Origin: Paulinella micropora
Taxonomy: Eukaryota; Cercozoa; Imbricatea; Euglyphida
NCBI GenBank assembly: GCA_009731375.1
Contig: BJOX01000109.1
Span: 867,438-931,437, forward strand
Reading direction: 5' to 3'
DNA length: 64,000 nucleotides
The number at the start of each line of letters is the position of its first letter. Positions within the stretch are counted from its first letter, which is position 1. The notes under the pieces were generated by a model that saw only the letters and a program-made list of their open reading frames with translations, did not search any database and was not told the DNA's origin. Shown one piece after another: positions 1 through 8,951 of this stretch. The position numbers and the translations under genes were made by a program.

Positions 1-31
<31 letters not shown>

Positions 32-258
32 ACATCAAAAACAAAAAAAAAATTAATTAATTAATTAATAATTAACTTATATGCATGCATATATATATTT
101 ATATATGCATAAATAAGTTTATATAAAAAAAACACACACACACACACACAACAGCAACCATCCACCAGCATGGTCTTTGAAGAATCCTCCGCCGGACTCC
201 GTCCAACGAATATGGTCTCCCAACCACACCAACAAACCACTCCTTCACTTGCCCCTCT

Positions 259-299
<41 letters not shown>

Positions 300-320
300 N
301 NNNNNNNNNNNNNNNNNNNN
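1..320. repeat. simple repeats and assembly gap
   Basis: The stretch holds a CA tract at 1-27, AT-rich DNA, another CA tract near 131-150, a CT tract at about 263-290 and a run of N at 300-320. I see no gene in it. Confidence 0.9.
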
Positions 321-321
321 A

Positions 322-672
322 GATTAATACCAAGCGACCTAATATTAATACTTTCAATTAATACGCTCGATTTAATAACTAGGTTTCCACCTTAGATAAA
401 GGTATGACTTAATAGCTATACTTTTCACGTGGACGATCCTTGAGTCCGATTGTAAAAATTGTTCTCTCAATAAAAACGAAGAAGAAGAGCGAGAGAGATT
501 AATACCAAGCGACCTAATATTAATACTTTCAATTAATACGCTCGATTTAATAACTAGGTTTCCACCTTAGATAAAGGTATGACTTAATAGCTATACTTTT
601 CACGTGGACGATCCTTGAGTCCGATTGTAAAAATTGTTTCTCTCAATAAAAACGAAGAAGAAGAAGAGAATA
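322..672. repeat. 175-bp direct tandem duplication in the left host flank
   Basis: Two nearly identical copies start at 322 and 497, each beginning GATTAATACCAAGCGACC and ending in a GAA-rich stretch. They differ by single-base changes near the end. No ORF is evident. The second copy ends about 40 bases before the PLV terminal repeat, so it is flank rather than virus. Confidence 0.85.
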
Positions 673-710
673 GCGTACTAGCTTTAATTTTTGCTCAGAC
701 GCTCACTGAG

Positions 711-1012
711 ACCAATAAAAAACGAGGAGGGACGGGGGGGGTGAGTACAAGCCTCCCCCGCCCCCGCCCTTTTTAATTTTGCTATCGTTTGCCATTTTTG
801 CCATATTCGTTCATATAAGGGCGATAACAACATAAATCCCCCGTTTTTACATATTATTTTTTGCGGTAGGGCGGTACAATAAGAGTGTTTGGCTAACAAA
901 ACGGCAAAATCGTCCGCACTTTACGACAAAGATTATTGCGATGTGGTCCCCAAAAAAAATACTCATAAATCTAAAATTACCTTTTTCTTTTTGTGCCGTT
1001 TGGTTTCAATTA
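711..1012 (+). repeat. left terminal inverted repeat of the PLV
   Basis: This segment matches the reverse complement of about 21467-21790 with small indels. It includes a G/C-rich tract near the outer edge and an inner AT-rich part that ends just upstream of the first gene. Terminal inverted repeats of this size are standard for Polintons and Polinton-like viruses. The outer edge is fixed only to within a few bases, and no target-site duplication can be assigned because both flanks carry GAA repeats. Confidence 0.88.
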
Positions 1013-1040
1013 ATATTTTACATTTATAAAAATAATATTA

Positions 1041-1052
1041 CATATATATAAG
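1041..1052 (+). promoter_or_regulatory. TATA-type promoter box of the first PLV gene
   Basis: The box CATATATATAAG directly abuts the ATG at 1053. Comparable TATATA boxes stand close to the starts of at least nine other genes in the element, for example 5527-5534, 11383-11390, 13541-13548, 14427-14433 and 19734-19740. The implied leaders are extremely short. Confidence 0.55.
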
Positions 1053-1598
1053 ATGCCAAACAAGAGAAAACAAATCAAGTGTGCTAGCGATTTAAATAAG
1101 CTAGTCCTAGACAAATTCAAAGAGCTTAAATATGCTGGAGTTGTTCGTAGAGTTCATAAACCAGAAGACATCAAAGATGTTAAGACTGATATATTGTATT
1201 ATTCCGTAAAATGCGAACATAATGATTTCATAAAACATAATTCTACAATTTCATTACAATATAAGCAAGTAAGAGAAAATATCGTATCACATAAGCACAT
1301 AACATTAGCATTGATAGAGAAACTAAAAGATGAACCGCAATTTCATTGTAATATTTGTTTTGATACTGCTGATGTTTTGAGAAGATGCTGTAAGTGTCAA
1401 TATGCGACTTGTGTGCAGTGTCATCTGGAAAATAATTTAGTGTGTCCAATATGTAAAAATGTGAGCTCACCTAATTTACATTTCATCCCTAGGTCTTCTA
1501 TTTCTGAAAAAGACATCAAAAATAAAATTGCTTTTAATGTGTCATCTAAATGGATAAACCGAGATTTCTTAATAGCGATATTCCAAATTTTGATTTAA
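1053..1598 (+). CDS. RING-type zinc-finger protein (putative E3 ubiquitin ligase)
   Basis: The protein has 181 residues. A cysteine/histidine-rich block at residues 99-134 begins with CNIC, continues through RCCKCQYATC and VQCH, and ends with CPIC. That is a C3HC4-like RING layout, and RING domains usually recruit ubiquitin-conjugating enzymes. The first 60 residues are basic and contain a short segment, residues 19-29, with the pattern L-D-K-F-K-E-L-K-Y-A, which recurs near the N-terminus of the next gene's product. The start is the ATG directly after the TATA box. RING proteins are common accessory genes in large and medium eukaryotic DNA viruses, where they may modify host proteins. The substrate here is unknown. 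The ORF is intact. Confidence 0.75.
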   Translation: MPNKRKQIKCASDLNKLVLDKFKELKYAGVVRRVHKPEDIKDVKTDILYYSVKCEHNDFIKHNSTISLQYKQVRENIVSHKHITLALIEKLKDEPQFHCNICFDTADVLRRCCKCQYATCVQCHLENNLVCPICKNVSSPNLHFIPRSSISEKDIKNKIAFNVSSKWINRDFLIAIFQILI

Positions 1599-1702
1599 TA
1601 TGTGATATACTACAAACATATATGAACAGATTGACTTTATCGTGTATGCGATATGGGCAGAAATAACTCACTCGTTATACCGGCATAAATAACTCACTCG
1701 TT

Positions 1703-1981
1703 ATACCGTATGCCCCAGGATGGGAAGCTCAGCTCCAACAGCTAAACCCAAATACAAGTTATCTAGTCCATCTGGATTATGAAGGATATCACGGACCAGT
1801 CAGAGGAATATACAGAGCTAACGAATTAAAGCGGTCAATCAATGCGGTTAGAAACTTTGTAGAACGGCAAGCAAGGTTTTACTAACAAAGAGAAGACAAA
1901 GACCTTAAAGTCATTACAATTGACCAAGTTCATCCGCAAAATAATGCTGTCATACCAATCGCACAGGGTGAAATAAACTGT
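1703..1981 (+). pseudogene. N-terminal remnant of the polymerase-helicase gene, cut off by an in-frame stop
   Basis: From 1703 the reading frame is open, coding-like (for example the motifs YAPGWEAQL and YLVHLDYEGYHGP) and in phase with the downstream polymerase-helicase. It is cut by one TAA at 1883-1885. Reading resumes in the same frame and continues without a break into the 949-residue ORF. Upstream, a 22-base sequence is duplicated (about 1667-1688 and 1693-1714), and an ATG at 1622 is separated from this frame by TAA at 1664. The original start is therefore lost or lies in the duplicated segment. Confidence 0.6.
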
Positions 1982-4831
1982 GTGCTAGAATGTTTTATGA
2001 AAGAATTTCCAAACCCAAACAATAGAAAACGAAAACGAGACCATATTATACTAGACCGCTTTAAGGATATCAAATATGCCACAGCAAAGGACATTGACGA
2101 AATGGAAGACTTCATCCGATGTAGGATTTATGTATTTGATGGTATGAATATACTGTGGCGAGCATCTACTAAGGATTACCCAAAACAGATAATAATCAGA
2201 TGCAACGATTATCACGCCACATTAATACAAGGAAAACAAAAAGACATTTGTATCCAACACATTAAATCTATTGAGCTATTATACGATATTAAAGAAAACA
2301 TACCAGATCCACGACCCCAATATGCTACTAATCACGAAGCCAGCAATGTGAAAATATCTACGAACCCATACGAGAACAAATGGATATCACAGGAAGAACT
2401 CAACAACATCCAAACCCAAATGGAATTACAACGAAAGGATTTCTATTCAATGACGGACCAATCTGGAAACATTGTAGGAATAGTAGATAAAGAAAACAAA
2501 CTAAACTATAAATGCTTAGACCGTTTCAAACACGCATCATTCGTTCCCAAAGATACTTCCGCTTGGTCATTAGCATCGTTCTTCAAACAGTTATTTATAG
2601 AGTGTCTCATTGAAAAACATAAACCTAAGTTCCATACACAAATTACTGAACCTAATATATTACGACACGTGAAATCTGGTCAAATACCATTTCATCATAT
2701 CTTTAAACATCACACCAAAAACCCCAACAAGATACACCAGATTGATATGGTAAAAGCTTATACAAATGCTTCGTTAGGTAATCTAGGGGAAATGTCGTCA
2801 TACTTCAATGAATACCCAACAGCCCCTCGCAACATAATTAATATAAACCAAAATATGACACAAGAATACTACAATAATGTCAAACCTCTACACAGTTATG
2901 CGGTTTTTGATTACGACCAGAAGCACCTCAAAGTTCCAACTTTCTTCAACGGCTACACCACAAAAGGAACACAATGCCAACCCATACCCGCATTGTTGTA
3001 TATGTTTGACCAAGGAGTTAAGATATGTATTAAGAGAATCTACGTAGCAGACAACCACTTCAACCCATTTGAAACCTTCTCAGAACACATAACAAATATG
3101 CAAGATTACTACTTTGATAAGCCTGGCTTTGAACACGACACCTTAGCCAAAGCAACCAACTTACTGGTAGGCTCTCTGAACAAGAACATACACCGAACTC
3201 AGCAAGTCTCTACCATTTCAAAATCATACAACGAGCGAATACACTTTATGATGAAAGAAAAAGGATATAGGTTATTGTTCCTGAAACGAGTTAAATACGA
3301 TAAAAGTAAGTATGCCGAAATGAAGGACGACCTACTACCAGAGCGAATGATATACACATACCAAGATACAAACCCAACAGATAACATATTTCAAATGTCT
3401 CATTTAACTGGCTATGTGCTAGCATACCAAAAGATAGTTCTTCATAACCAAATGTTAAAGCTTGTAAATACTGGGCGGACTTTGTTATATTCTAATACAG
3501 ACAGTATCGCATACGAAGGCGAATATATGAAAACAGGAAAAGAATTTCGTCCCGAGGTTTTAGAACAGGATGAGTTCATAGCACCACAACTTAATATGAC
3601 TTGTTTCGTTTCCTACATAAATGGCGAACCACGGATAACATACCAGCGACATAGCGGTTTCAAAGACATACTACCATTACAGAAATTCTTAGAAACACCA
3701 CATAAACAATATCCAGAGTTCTCCGCCTTTGAGGATACAGAGCTTCAAGATTATAGCACCAAAGACGAATACAAACCTTTACCAGAACAAGAATTATTAC
3801 TCATTCACGGCAAAGCTGGAACGGGTAAATCTGAAATGATTAAATACCTAACTGGTCAGCCATCAAAATACACTAACACACATTTCAAAGACAAAAAGAC
3901 TTTATCAACCGCTATGACACACAATGCCCGCCAAGTTATTAATTCTGAATATACACTCCAAAAAATCCTAACAATGCTATATCATAGACTTCCGCTACCG
4001 ATACCAGTTGGCGAAGAAGCAATTAATCACCGAATAACCATTGATGAAGTTTCTATGCTTACATCCAAGAATTTAGAAAGTCTGGACCATATGCTCAGAA
4101 AATACACTAAAATCAACAGACCATTCGGCGGTGTATCTATCGTCTTATTCGGCCACTTAGCTCAGCTTCCTTGCCCAGACCCAACATCCGAACCATTCCA
4201 CAAGTCAAAAACTTTCAAGCTATTTACAAAAATAAATCTTGATACAAATTACAGACAGGCCAAAGACCTAGTTCTACAATCTATCTTAAATAAGGTAGAA
4301 GACTATTACAAGGTCGGCGGTAATGAGCTTAGCCAACATAAAGCAAAAGACTGCCTACCTAATATACTAACACTTGAAGAATTAGATGCTCTCAATAAGC
4401 AAGTTAAGCCACACCCGAAACCGACTGACAAAAACCCACCTTTAATATTACACCACTCTAACAACAATGTTAATGAAAGCAATAACAAAATGCTACAAAA
4501 TAAACCACTTAAAACAGGTCATCAGGTTGTGTTTCGTTGTAATACAAAGGTTGTTCATAACGGCGATATTCACACTATTACTAGGGATACCAAAGAACAT
4601 ATATTCATTACGATTGACAATATTGAGCAGAAATTTGATAGAAAAAAAATGATACCAGACAAGAAACCGTATGCTGACATCCAGCCGACATTCTCATCCA
4701 CCATCCACTGCTCACAAGGCCGAACAACACCAGTGTGGATAAATCTAGACCTACTGTCAATGAATTTGTTATATGTTGCTTTAAGTCGTGCCACCTGCTT
4801 GAACAATATTAGACTATCAAACGAGTTATGA
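1982..4831 (+). CDS. family-B-polymerase-like protein fused to a Pif1/RecD-type SF1 helicase
   Basis: The ORF has 949 codons. The N-terminal half has polymerase features: motif A-like DMVKAY at residues 255-260, a possible motif B around K390 (KATNLLVGSLNK), and motif C LLYSNTDS with N505-T-D507-S, where the usual first Asp is Asn. D255 and D507 could still bind metal. The C-terminal half is a superfamily 1B helicase: Walker A GKAGTGKS at 610-617, Walker B IDEVS at 687-691, an FGHLAQLP segment, and motif VI VALSRAT at 932-938. The protein would replicate the viral genome. The first codon of the open frame is GTG and the first ATG is at 1997. The frame really extends upstream past a TAA at 1883, so the N-terminus is incomplete. 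The helicase assignment is strong; the polymerase assignment is moderate because motifs A to C are degenerate. Confidence 0.75.
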   Translation: MLECFMKEFPNPNNRKRKRDHIILDRFKDIKYATAKDIDEMEDFIRCRIYVFDGMNILWRASTKDYPKQIIIRCNDYHATLIQGKQKDICIQHIKSIELLYDIKENIPDPRPQYATNHEASNVKISTNPYENKWISQEELNNIQTQMELQRKDFYSMTDQSGNIVGIVDKENKLNYKCLDRFKHASFVPKDTSAWSLASFFKQLFIECLIEKHKPKFHTQITEPNILRHVKSGQIPFHHIFKHHTKNPNKIHQIDMVKAYTNASLGNLGEMSSYFNEYPTAPRNIININQNMTQEYYNNVKPLHSYAVFDYDQKHLKVPTFFNGYTTKGTQCQPIPALLYMFDQGVKICIKRIYVADNHFNPFETFSEHITNMQDYYFDKPGFEHDTLAKATNLLVGSLNKNIHRTQQVSTISKSYNERIHFMMKEKGYRLLFLKRVKYDKSKYAEMKDDLLPERMIYTYQDTNPTDNIFQMSHLTGYVLAYQKIVLHNQMLKLVNTGRTLLYSNTDSIAYEGEYMKTGKEFRPEVLEQDEFIAPQLNMTCFVSYINGEPRITYQRHSGFKDILPLQKFLETPHKQYPEFSAFEDTELQDYSTKDEYKPLPEQELLLIHGKAGTGKSEMIKYLTGQPSKYTNTHFKDKKTLSTAMTHNARQVINSEYTLQKILTMLYHRLPLPIPVGEEAINHRITIDEVSMLTSKNLESLDHMLRKYTKINRPFGGVSIVLFGHLAQLPCPDPTSEPFHKSKTFKLFTKINLDTNYRQAKDLVLQSILNKVEDYYKVGGNELSQHKAKDCLPNILTLEELDALNKQVKPHPKPTDKNPPLILHHSNNNVNESNNKMLQNKPLKTGHQVVFRCNTKVVHNGDIHTITRDTKEHIFITIDNIEQKFDRKKMIPDKKPYADIQPTFSSTIHCSQGRTTPVWINLDLLSMNLLYVALSRATCLNNIRLSNEL

Positions 4832-4834
4832 AAG

Positions 4835-5524
4835 TCATAAATATATTTTTTTGGCTCCTTTACCTTTGAAGGTCCTAATTGTATGAATGCCCCTCGTCGG
4901 CTTCACTAACTTAGTATTTACAGCAGTCGCTCCCAGCCATGAAACGGGGTCAAATGCGGTTCGGTAGTTCGTGGTCAGCTTCGCAGTCTTAGCCCGCTTA
5001 CCTTTTGGATTAACTTTCACCGCCACTCGGTCAATCACTCCTTCAATAAGGTCTCTCGTGCTACTGCCTTTATTGTATGTGGTCGCCCTTACACCCGTTT
5101 GTCTGCTTAAATCTTTTGCTATCGTTCCTCCAAGGCTATGACCCGTTAGCTCTACATTATCTTTTCCATATTTCTTTATGATGTTATTAACCAACTTCTG
5201 CTCTTCTTTATATCTCGGGGTTCTTTTTAATACACCCTTCACCAAGGCGACGTCGGTTAGCAGGTCCCGCTTATCCGCACTTCCCCTAAATGCTACAATT
5301 GCTTTACCATCTTTTTCATACACTGTTGATTTTTCTTTGCTAGCTACTGGCTTCCATCCGTCCGCACCTTTTCTATCCGACGAAGACAAATAGACATCCT
5401 CTGACAACTCAGCACTTCCACCCTTTTGTTTCCTGTATTCCTTACCAGCTTTTTTCAATGCCTCCCCATAGCTTATTTTGTGTTTGACGGAGTAAGCCTT
5501 AACAAACTTAATCCACTCAGACAT
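4835..5524 (-). CDS. class 3 lipase / alpha-beta hydrolase
   Basis: The protein has 229 residues. It contains the nucleophile elbow GHSLGG with Ser130, preceded by a strand-like IVAFRGS segment at 77-82 that resembles the oxyanion-side strand of Lipase_3 proteins. Asp192 (FDPVSW) and His214 (RGIHT) are plausible triad partners. Class 3 lipases hydrolyse acyl esters. Lipase-like genes are known in Polinton-like viruses and virophages, where a role in membrane penetration or escape is suspected. The ATG at 5522-5524 is preceded (in transcription) by a TATATAGG box. The gene converges with the polymerase-helicase gene, with only 3 bases between the two stops. No signal peptide is visible. The ORF is intact. 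Confidence 0.8.
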   Translation of the reverse strand: MSEWIKFVKAYSVKHKISYGEALKKAGKEYRKQKGGSAELSEDVYLSSSDRKGADGWKPVASKEKSTVYEKDGKAIVAFRGSADKRDLLTDVALVKGVLKRTPRYKEEQKLVNNIIKKYGKDNVELTGHSLGGTIAKDLSRQTGVRATTYNKGSSTRDLIEGVIDRVAVKVNPKGKRAKTAKLTTNYRTAFDPVSWLGATAVNTKLVKPTRGIHTIRTFKGKGAKKIYL

Positions 5525-5546
5525 CCTATATAATTATTTAATTTTT

Positions 5547-6212
5547 TTCCTCCCTATTATATACCCCCTACTATGTCCACCCTCACTAGACTGTGCGAGA
5601 AGTTCCAACAACTTTCCATTGAAGGCGAAAAAAAATCCTTCTCGTTGGAAGATGTCCAAAAGGTAATCCACGACGAAATAAAAGCGATTGAAGAAATGAG
5701 AAACGCTCAACCCAAAGACACATTTCACTTCGGCAAATACAAGGGCAAAAAAATAGAAGACATCGTTTTTCCTCCCTATTATATACCCCCTACTATGTCC
5801 ACCCTCACTAGACTGTGCGAGAAGTTCCAACAACTTTCCATTGAAGGCGAAAAAAAATCCTTCTCGTTGGAAGATGTCCAAAAGGTAATCCACGACGAAA
5901 TAAAAGCGATTGAAGAAATGAGAAACGCTCAACCCAAAGACACATTTCACTTCGGCAAATACAAGGGCAAAAAAATAGAAGACATCGTTTTTCCTCCCTA
6001 TTATATACCCCCTACTATGTCCACCCTCACTAGACTGTGCGAGAAGTTCCAACAACTTTCCATTGAAGGCGAAAAAAAATCCTTCTCGTTGGAAGATGTC
6101 CAAAAGGTAATCCACGACGAAATAAAAGCGATTGAAGAAATGAGAAACGCTCAACCCAAAGACACATTTCACTTCGGCAAATACAAGGGCAAAAAAATAG
6201 AAGACATCGCGA
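5547..6212. repeat. three tandem copies of a 222-bp unit
   Basis: The ATG and its leader recur at 5573, 5795 and 6017, exactly 222 bases apart, with virtually no differences. Each unit holds a TTTTTCCTCCC / TATATACCCCC leader plus about 66 codons. Because 222 is divisible by three, the copies fuse into one open frame. Near-identity means the amplification is recent or an assembly artefact. Confidence 0.9.
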
Positions 6213-6286
6213 AGATTGACAAGCCATATAACTATATATTGAATGGTTGGTCCGTCAGCCTTGGGTCCAAAATAAAGACGAATTGA
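5573..6286 (+). CDS. small protein with ExoX C-terminal-like FGKYKGK motif, triplicated
   Basis: As read, the ORF is 237 codons made of two 74-residue repeats plus a final complete copy. The single-copy protein probably starts at 6017 and has 89 residues. Each unit has a helical N-terminal part (residues 1-47) and the motif FHFGKYKGKKIEDI. In the last copy this continues as AKIDKPYNYI, which resembles the short domain at the C-terminus of exodeoxyribonuclease X-like proteins (FGKYKGKxIxxIxxxDPxYxxWL). That domain is widespread as a stand-alone gene in DNA viruses, with a presumed nucleic-acid role. In the first two copies the motif runs into the translated leader of the next unit. Any of the three ATGs could be used, since each has its own TATA-like leader. 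Confidence 0.6.
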   Translation: MSTLTRLCEKFQQLSIEGEKKSFSLEDVQKVIHDEIKAIEEMRNAQPKDTFHFGKYKGKKIEDIVFPPYYIPPTMSTLTRLCEKFQQLSIEGEKKSFSLEDVQKVIHDEIKAIEEMRNAQPKDTFHFGKYKGKKIEDIVFPPYYIPPTMSTLTRLCEKFQQLSIEGEKKSFSLEDVQKVIHDEIKAIEEMRNAQPKDTFHFGKYKGKKIEDIAKIDKPYNYILNGWSVSLGSKIKTN

Positions 6287-6316
6287 AGAGGTACTGTCTA
6301 CCGACGTAGGAGGTAT

Positions 6317-6922
6317 TTACCGTAAGATATACCCTCTTATATTGATTTCTTTTTTTATTATTCGCAGTATTGCTTTCTGTTTGTGGAAATCACTAAACCT
6401 AGTAAAATGCGGTTCTTTCAATAAACCGTCTTCAACTTCTAATTCTCTATTAACTTCAAGGTATTGTTGAAGGATGTCTTTGAATTGTATGATGTCAAAG
6501 TGGTGGTCTACGTGGACATCAACCCGCTCATATATATCGCCACTTATTTCGCATATGTATCTGGGTTCAACGAATACATCAATAGCCACGATGTCAAGAT
6601 ATTCTTGTATTTGCGGTCTTATCGTACTCCTGCTCGCTTCTTTTATCACTCTCGCCATTTTTTTCAATTTGCTAAGGCCTATGAGGTCAACACAACAATT
6701 CCACGAAAACGGCTTACCATCTACACGAAAGTGTTTTCTCCCCGTGGTCAAATTACTTTCAACATCAATGATGCCATTTTTAAGACAAGGGTGATGGGTT
6801 ATTAGGTCTCGCACGAAATTGCTATCTTCTGGGTTCAGCCCTTCTCCTTCGTTATATTTGTTTATCATTCTTCTTATGTAGGATTTGATAAATGCTTTTG
6901 TTAGAAACCGCCTACCACCCAC
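6317..6922 (-). CDS. unknown protein, possibly DUF3223-like
   Basis: The protein has 201 residues and is intact. The middle (residues about 38-75: DLITHHP, then a GIIDVES segment, then HFRVDGKPFSWNCCVDLIG) and the later VDVHVDHHFDIIQFKDIL segment resemble the DUF3223 fold seen in plastid DCL proteins and in some viral proteins. The similarity is by eye and weak. The protein is charged, with no transmembrane segment or signal peptide. It lies between the triplicated small gene and a GIY-YIG gene, so it belongs to the accessory block. Confidence 0.45.
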   Translation of the reverse strand: MGGRRFLTKAFIKSYIRRMINKYNEGEGLNPEDSNFVRDLITHHPCLKNGIIDVESNLTTGRKHFRVDGKPFSWNCCVDLIGLSKLKKMARVIKEASRSTIRPQIQEYLDIVAIDVFVEPRYICEISGDIYERVDVHVDHHFDIIQFKDILQQYLEVNRELEVEDGLLKEPHFTRFSDFHKQKAILRIIKKEINIRGYILR

Positions 6923-6989
6923 AACATAAAACTTACGACTATATTATTATATTAGAAAAAATTATTACAAAAATAATTATTAGTATTTT

Positions 6990-7499
6990 CTATAAGTGAT
7001 TTAATTCATTATGGCATCTTATAACCCATTTTAAATGATATGTAGAATGTCTATGTCTTTTTCTGTGTGAATGAACAATTCGTCTTCCACAAGGGCATTC
7101 AACTTTTTTTAGATTATGGGCTCTCAATCTTTCCTTATGAATTTCTTTGTACTGTCTATTATATTCTTTTTTATTCTGATTACACGGGACTGTGATACCA
7201 GTTTTAAAATTATCGTTTATACATTTTGTGTGTCTTATCCAGTATCCTTCTCTCTGTTCTAATTCAAGGTGGCTATCACAAGGGAAAGCTTCAATCAATT
7301 CAATCCGATAGTCATTCCTTTCTATAATTGAAAACGAATAAGTGTAATTTGTTTTTCCTTTTTTGTATTCATTCAGAAGATATGTGTGAGTTTTAGCTCT
7401 ATGCTCCAATGATTTTATTGTGCTTCCGATATACACCTCACCAGTCTTATTACAGATAAGTTTGTAGATTTTTCCATTCTGATATTTGTTGTAGTTCAT
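6990..7499 (-). CDS. GIY-YIG endonuclease with C-terminal CxCG zinc-finger-like motif
   Basis: The protein has 169 residues. The GIY-YIG core is at the N-terminus: KIYKLI at 10-15 and VYIGST at 22-27, followed by an Arg/His-containing helix. Residues 134-160 form a short metal-binding-like module, CPCGRRI followed by paired histidines. GIY-YIG nucleases cleave DNA with one metal ion, and free-standing copies in viruses often behave as homing endonucleases. A TATATAA box sits just ahead of the start. The second GIY-YIG gene at 15125 has the same C-terminal motif, so the two are probably paralogues. Confidence 0.8.
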   Translation of the reverse strand: MNYNKYQNGKIYKLICNKTGEVYIGSTIKSLEHRAKTHTYLLNEYKKGKTNYTYSFSIIERNDYRIELIEAFPCDSHLELEQREGYWIRHTKCINDNFKTGITVPCNQNKKEYNRQYKEIHKERLRAHNLKKVECPCGRRIVHSHRKRHRHSTYHLKWVIRCHNELNHL

Positions 7500-7557
7500 T
7501 TTATATAATGGTTGGAGTTTATCTTTAATATAAAATTACTCCATCCATCCATCCACA

Positions 7558-8037
7558 TCAATGGCCTTCTACGAAATTAACTTTAACACTCACATTTCCT
7601 CCATTAGCAACAGTTGATACAGACTTTTGTAAAAATGTTAGATTTTCGCCAGGTGCGAGTTGTATGTCATAGGTTCGCAGGTCAATAAGCTGGCTAGAAG
7701 TAGCATTAACATACAGTTTAAGGATGACGTCCGTTATAGTGGCACCGCCGAGAGCCGTCGCAGAGGTGTCCTTTGATACAATTGAAGTTTTGGCATCAAT
7801 ATCAGCAAAGTTCTCAGCCGTAAGGGCACCAGTTGTTTTCACAATTCGCACTATATTAACTTTGGTGTCCTCGTTTGATATGCTTACGATAGTTGGATAA
7901 ACAATTGAATAATTGGTCGCACCACCATCAAAAGTTGTTTTATTTTTTATGCTGAGAATTGGACTTTCAGTGGTGCTCGCCTTTTCATCTCCTTCCGCTT
8001 CGTTTGATATGCTTGAATTAATAGTGTTAGGCCCCTC
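7558..8037 (-). pseudogene. C-terminal part of the putative spike gene, shifted frame
   Basis: This frame is open from 8037 down to the stop at 7558. It has no ATG of its own near its beginning; a GTG at 7849-7851 is the only start-like codon for a 97-residue ORF. It reads on from the upstream 286-residue ORF with a one-base slip in the GGGG run at about 8031-8036. The sequence is rich in Thr, Ser, Val and Asn (for example ATITDVILKLYVNATSS), as expected for beta-rich surface proteins. The simplest view is that 7558-8807 is one gene of about 415 codons, interrupted by a frameshift. Confidence 0.65.
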
Positions 8038-8807
8038 TCAATAAGCATACTACAACTTGCTGTTTTCAAACTTTGTATTCCAGTTCCACCATTATTAAAC
8101 ATTCGTGCCACAAAAGGGAGAGTTGTATTCCGAAGACTGACACCCGTGTTGACATTCGCATACTTAATCATATGGACTTGCTGGAATTCGCCTGTATTCG
8201 GGTTCTCAATTGAAAACTTAATAGCACCAAAGCCCAAGTATTGGAATTGAATTTGAAATACATTTCCTTTGGTCCAATCCATATTAGGCATATCGCCTGT
8301 TCCATTACACGGATCATTCCAGCCCGCTTGTGGAAACAAGGTAGGCACTCCTGCTTTGGTATGGAGAATATTCATTCCGTCATTTTTAGTCTTGTAAAAA
8401 TAGAAACCATTATCTAATACACTATCACCAATGCCAATAAATGAATAGTAGTCCTTGGTTTCGTCCGTAGTCCATAAGGCAGTGAAGCGACACATAACTC
8501 CCATCCCTGTTCTGTATTTAATTCTTTTTTTGCTTACCATAATGGCATCGGCGGTAGCTTTCGTTTCTGTTTTCAATTCAGCCATATTCGCATTAAATGC
8601 TACGGTCGCATTAGCTTGAGTTAGCGACCATATCCTTGTATTAACTGTGTAGGGAAAGATTTCCTGTAATACTGGTGTTAATGAGCTGGTTAATGCTTCA
8701 CCAAAGGCGGTTTTCATATTGTTGGTTTCAACATGCCCGTCATATCCGACTTTGACATTTACGAAGTCTCCGTCTGGATTTTGTGCTATCAAATTTCGTT
8801 GGTGCAT
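7947..8807 (-). CDS. putative minor structural (spike-like) protein, N-terminal part
   Basis: The ORF has 286 codons and starts MHQRNLIAQNPDGDFVNV. It lies directly downstream of the major capsid gene on the same strand. The protein lacks enzymatic motifs and is rich in beta-prone segments, for example FQIQFQYLGFGAIKFSIENP and KYANVNTGVSL, a style common in viral capsid decorations and receptor-binding proteins. The last 30 residues, which are basic, come from the wrong frame after a slip near 8031. Beyond that point the true sequence continues in the frame that ends at 7558. The function is inferred from position and composition only. Confidence 0.5.
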   Translation of the reverse strand: MHQRNLIAQNPDGDFVNVKVGYDGHVETNNMKTAFGEALTSSLTPVLQEIFPYTVNTRIWSLTQANATVAFNANMAELKTETKATADAIMVSKKRIKYRTGMGVMCRFTALWTTDETKDYYSFIGIGDSVLDNGFYFYKTKNDGMNILHTKAGVPTLFPQAGWNDPCNGTGDMPNMDWTKGNVFQIQFQYLGFGAIKFSIENPNTGEFQQVHMIKYANVNTGVSLRNTTLPFVARMFNNGGTGIQSLKTASCSMLIERGLTLLIQAYQTKRKEMKRRAPLKVQFSA

Positions 8808-8923
8808 AGGAGCTTTTTTACAAAAAACCTCCTATAACCTCAAAAAATGTTTTGTTGGAGTTCCTATATTATCAAAAAAATAAATTAACTATCAAAAATT
8901 AATTACTACCTATTACCTAACTT

Positions 8924-8951
8924 GCGGGGTTATAGGGGGCGAAGACCCCTA
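8924..8951 (-). terminator. stem-loop overlapping the major capsid stop codon
   Basis: On the minus strand the TAG stop opens the stem TAGGGG, a 7-base loop follows, and the stem closes with CCCCTA before AACCCCGC. The same structure with the same AACCCCGC tail overlaps the stop of the minor capsid gene at 10540-10567. Conservation at two stops suggests 3'-end formation. Hairpin-directed polyadenylation is known in mimiviruses. Confidence 0.6.
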
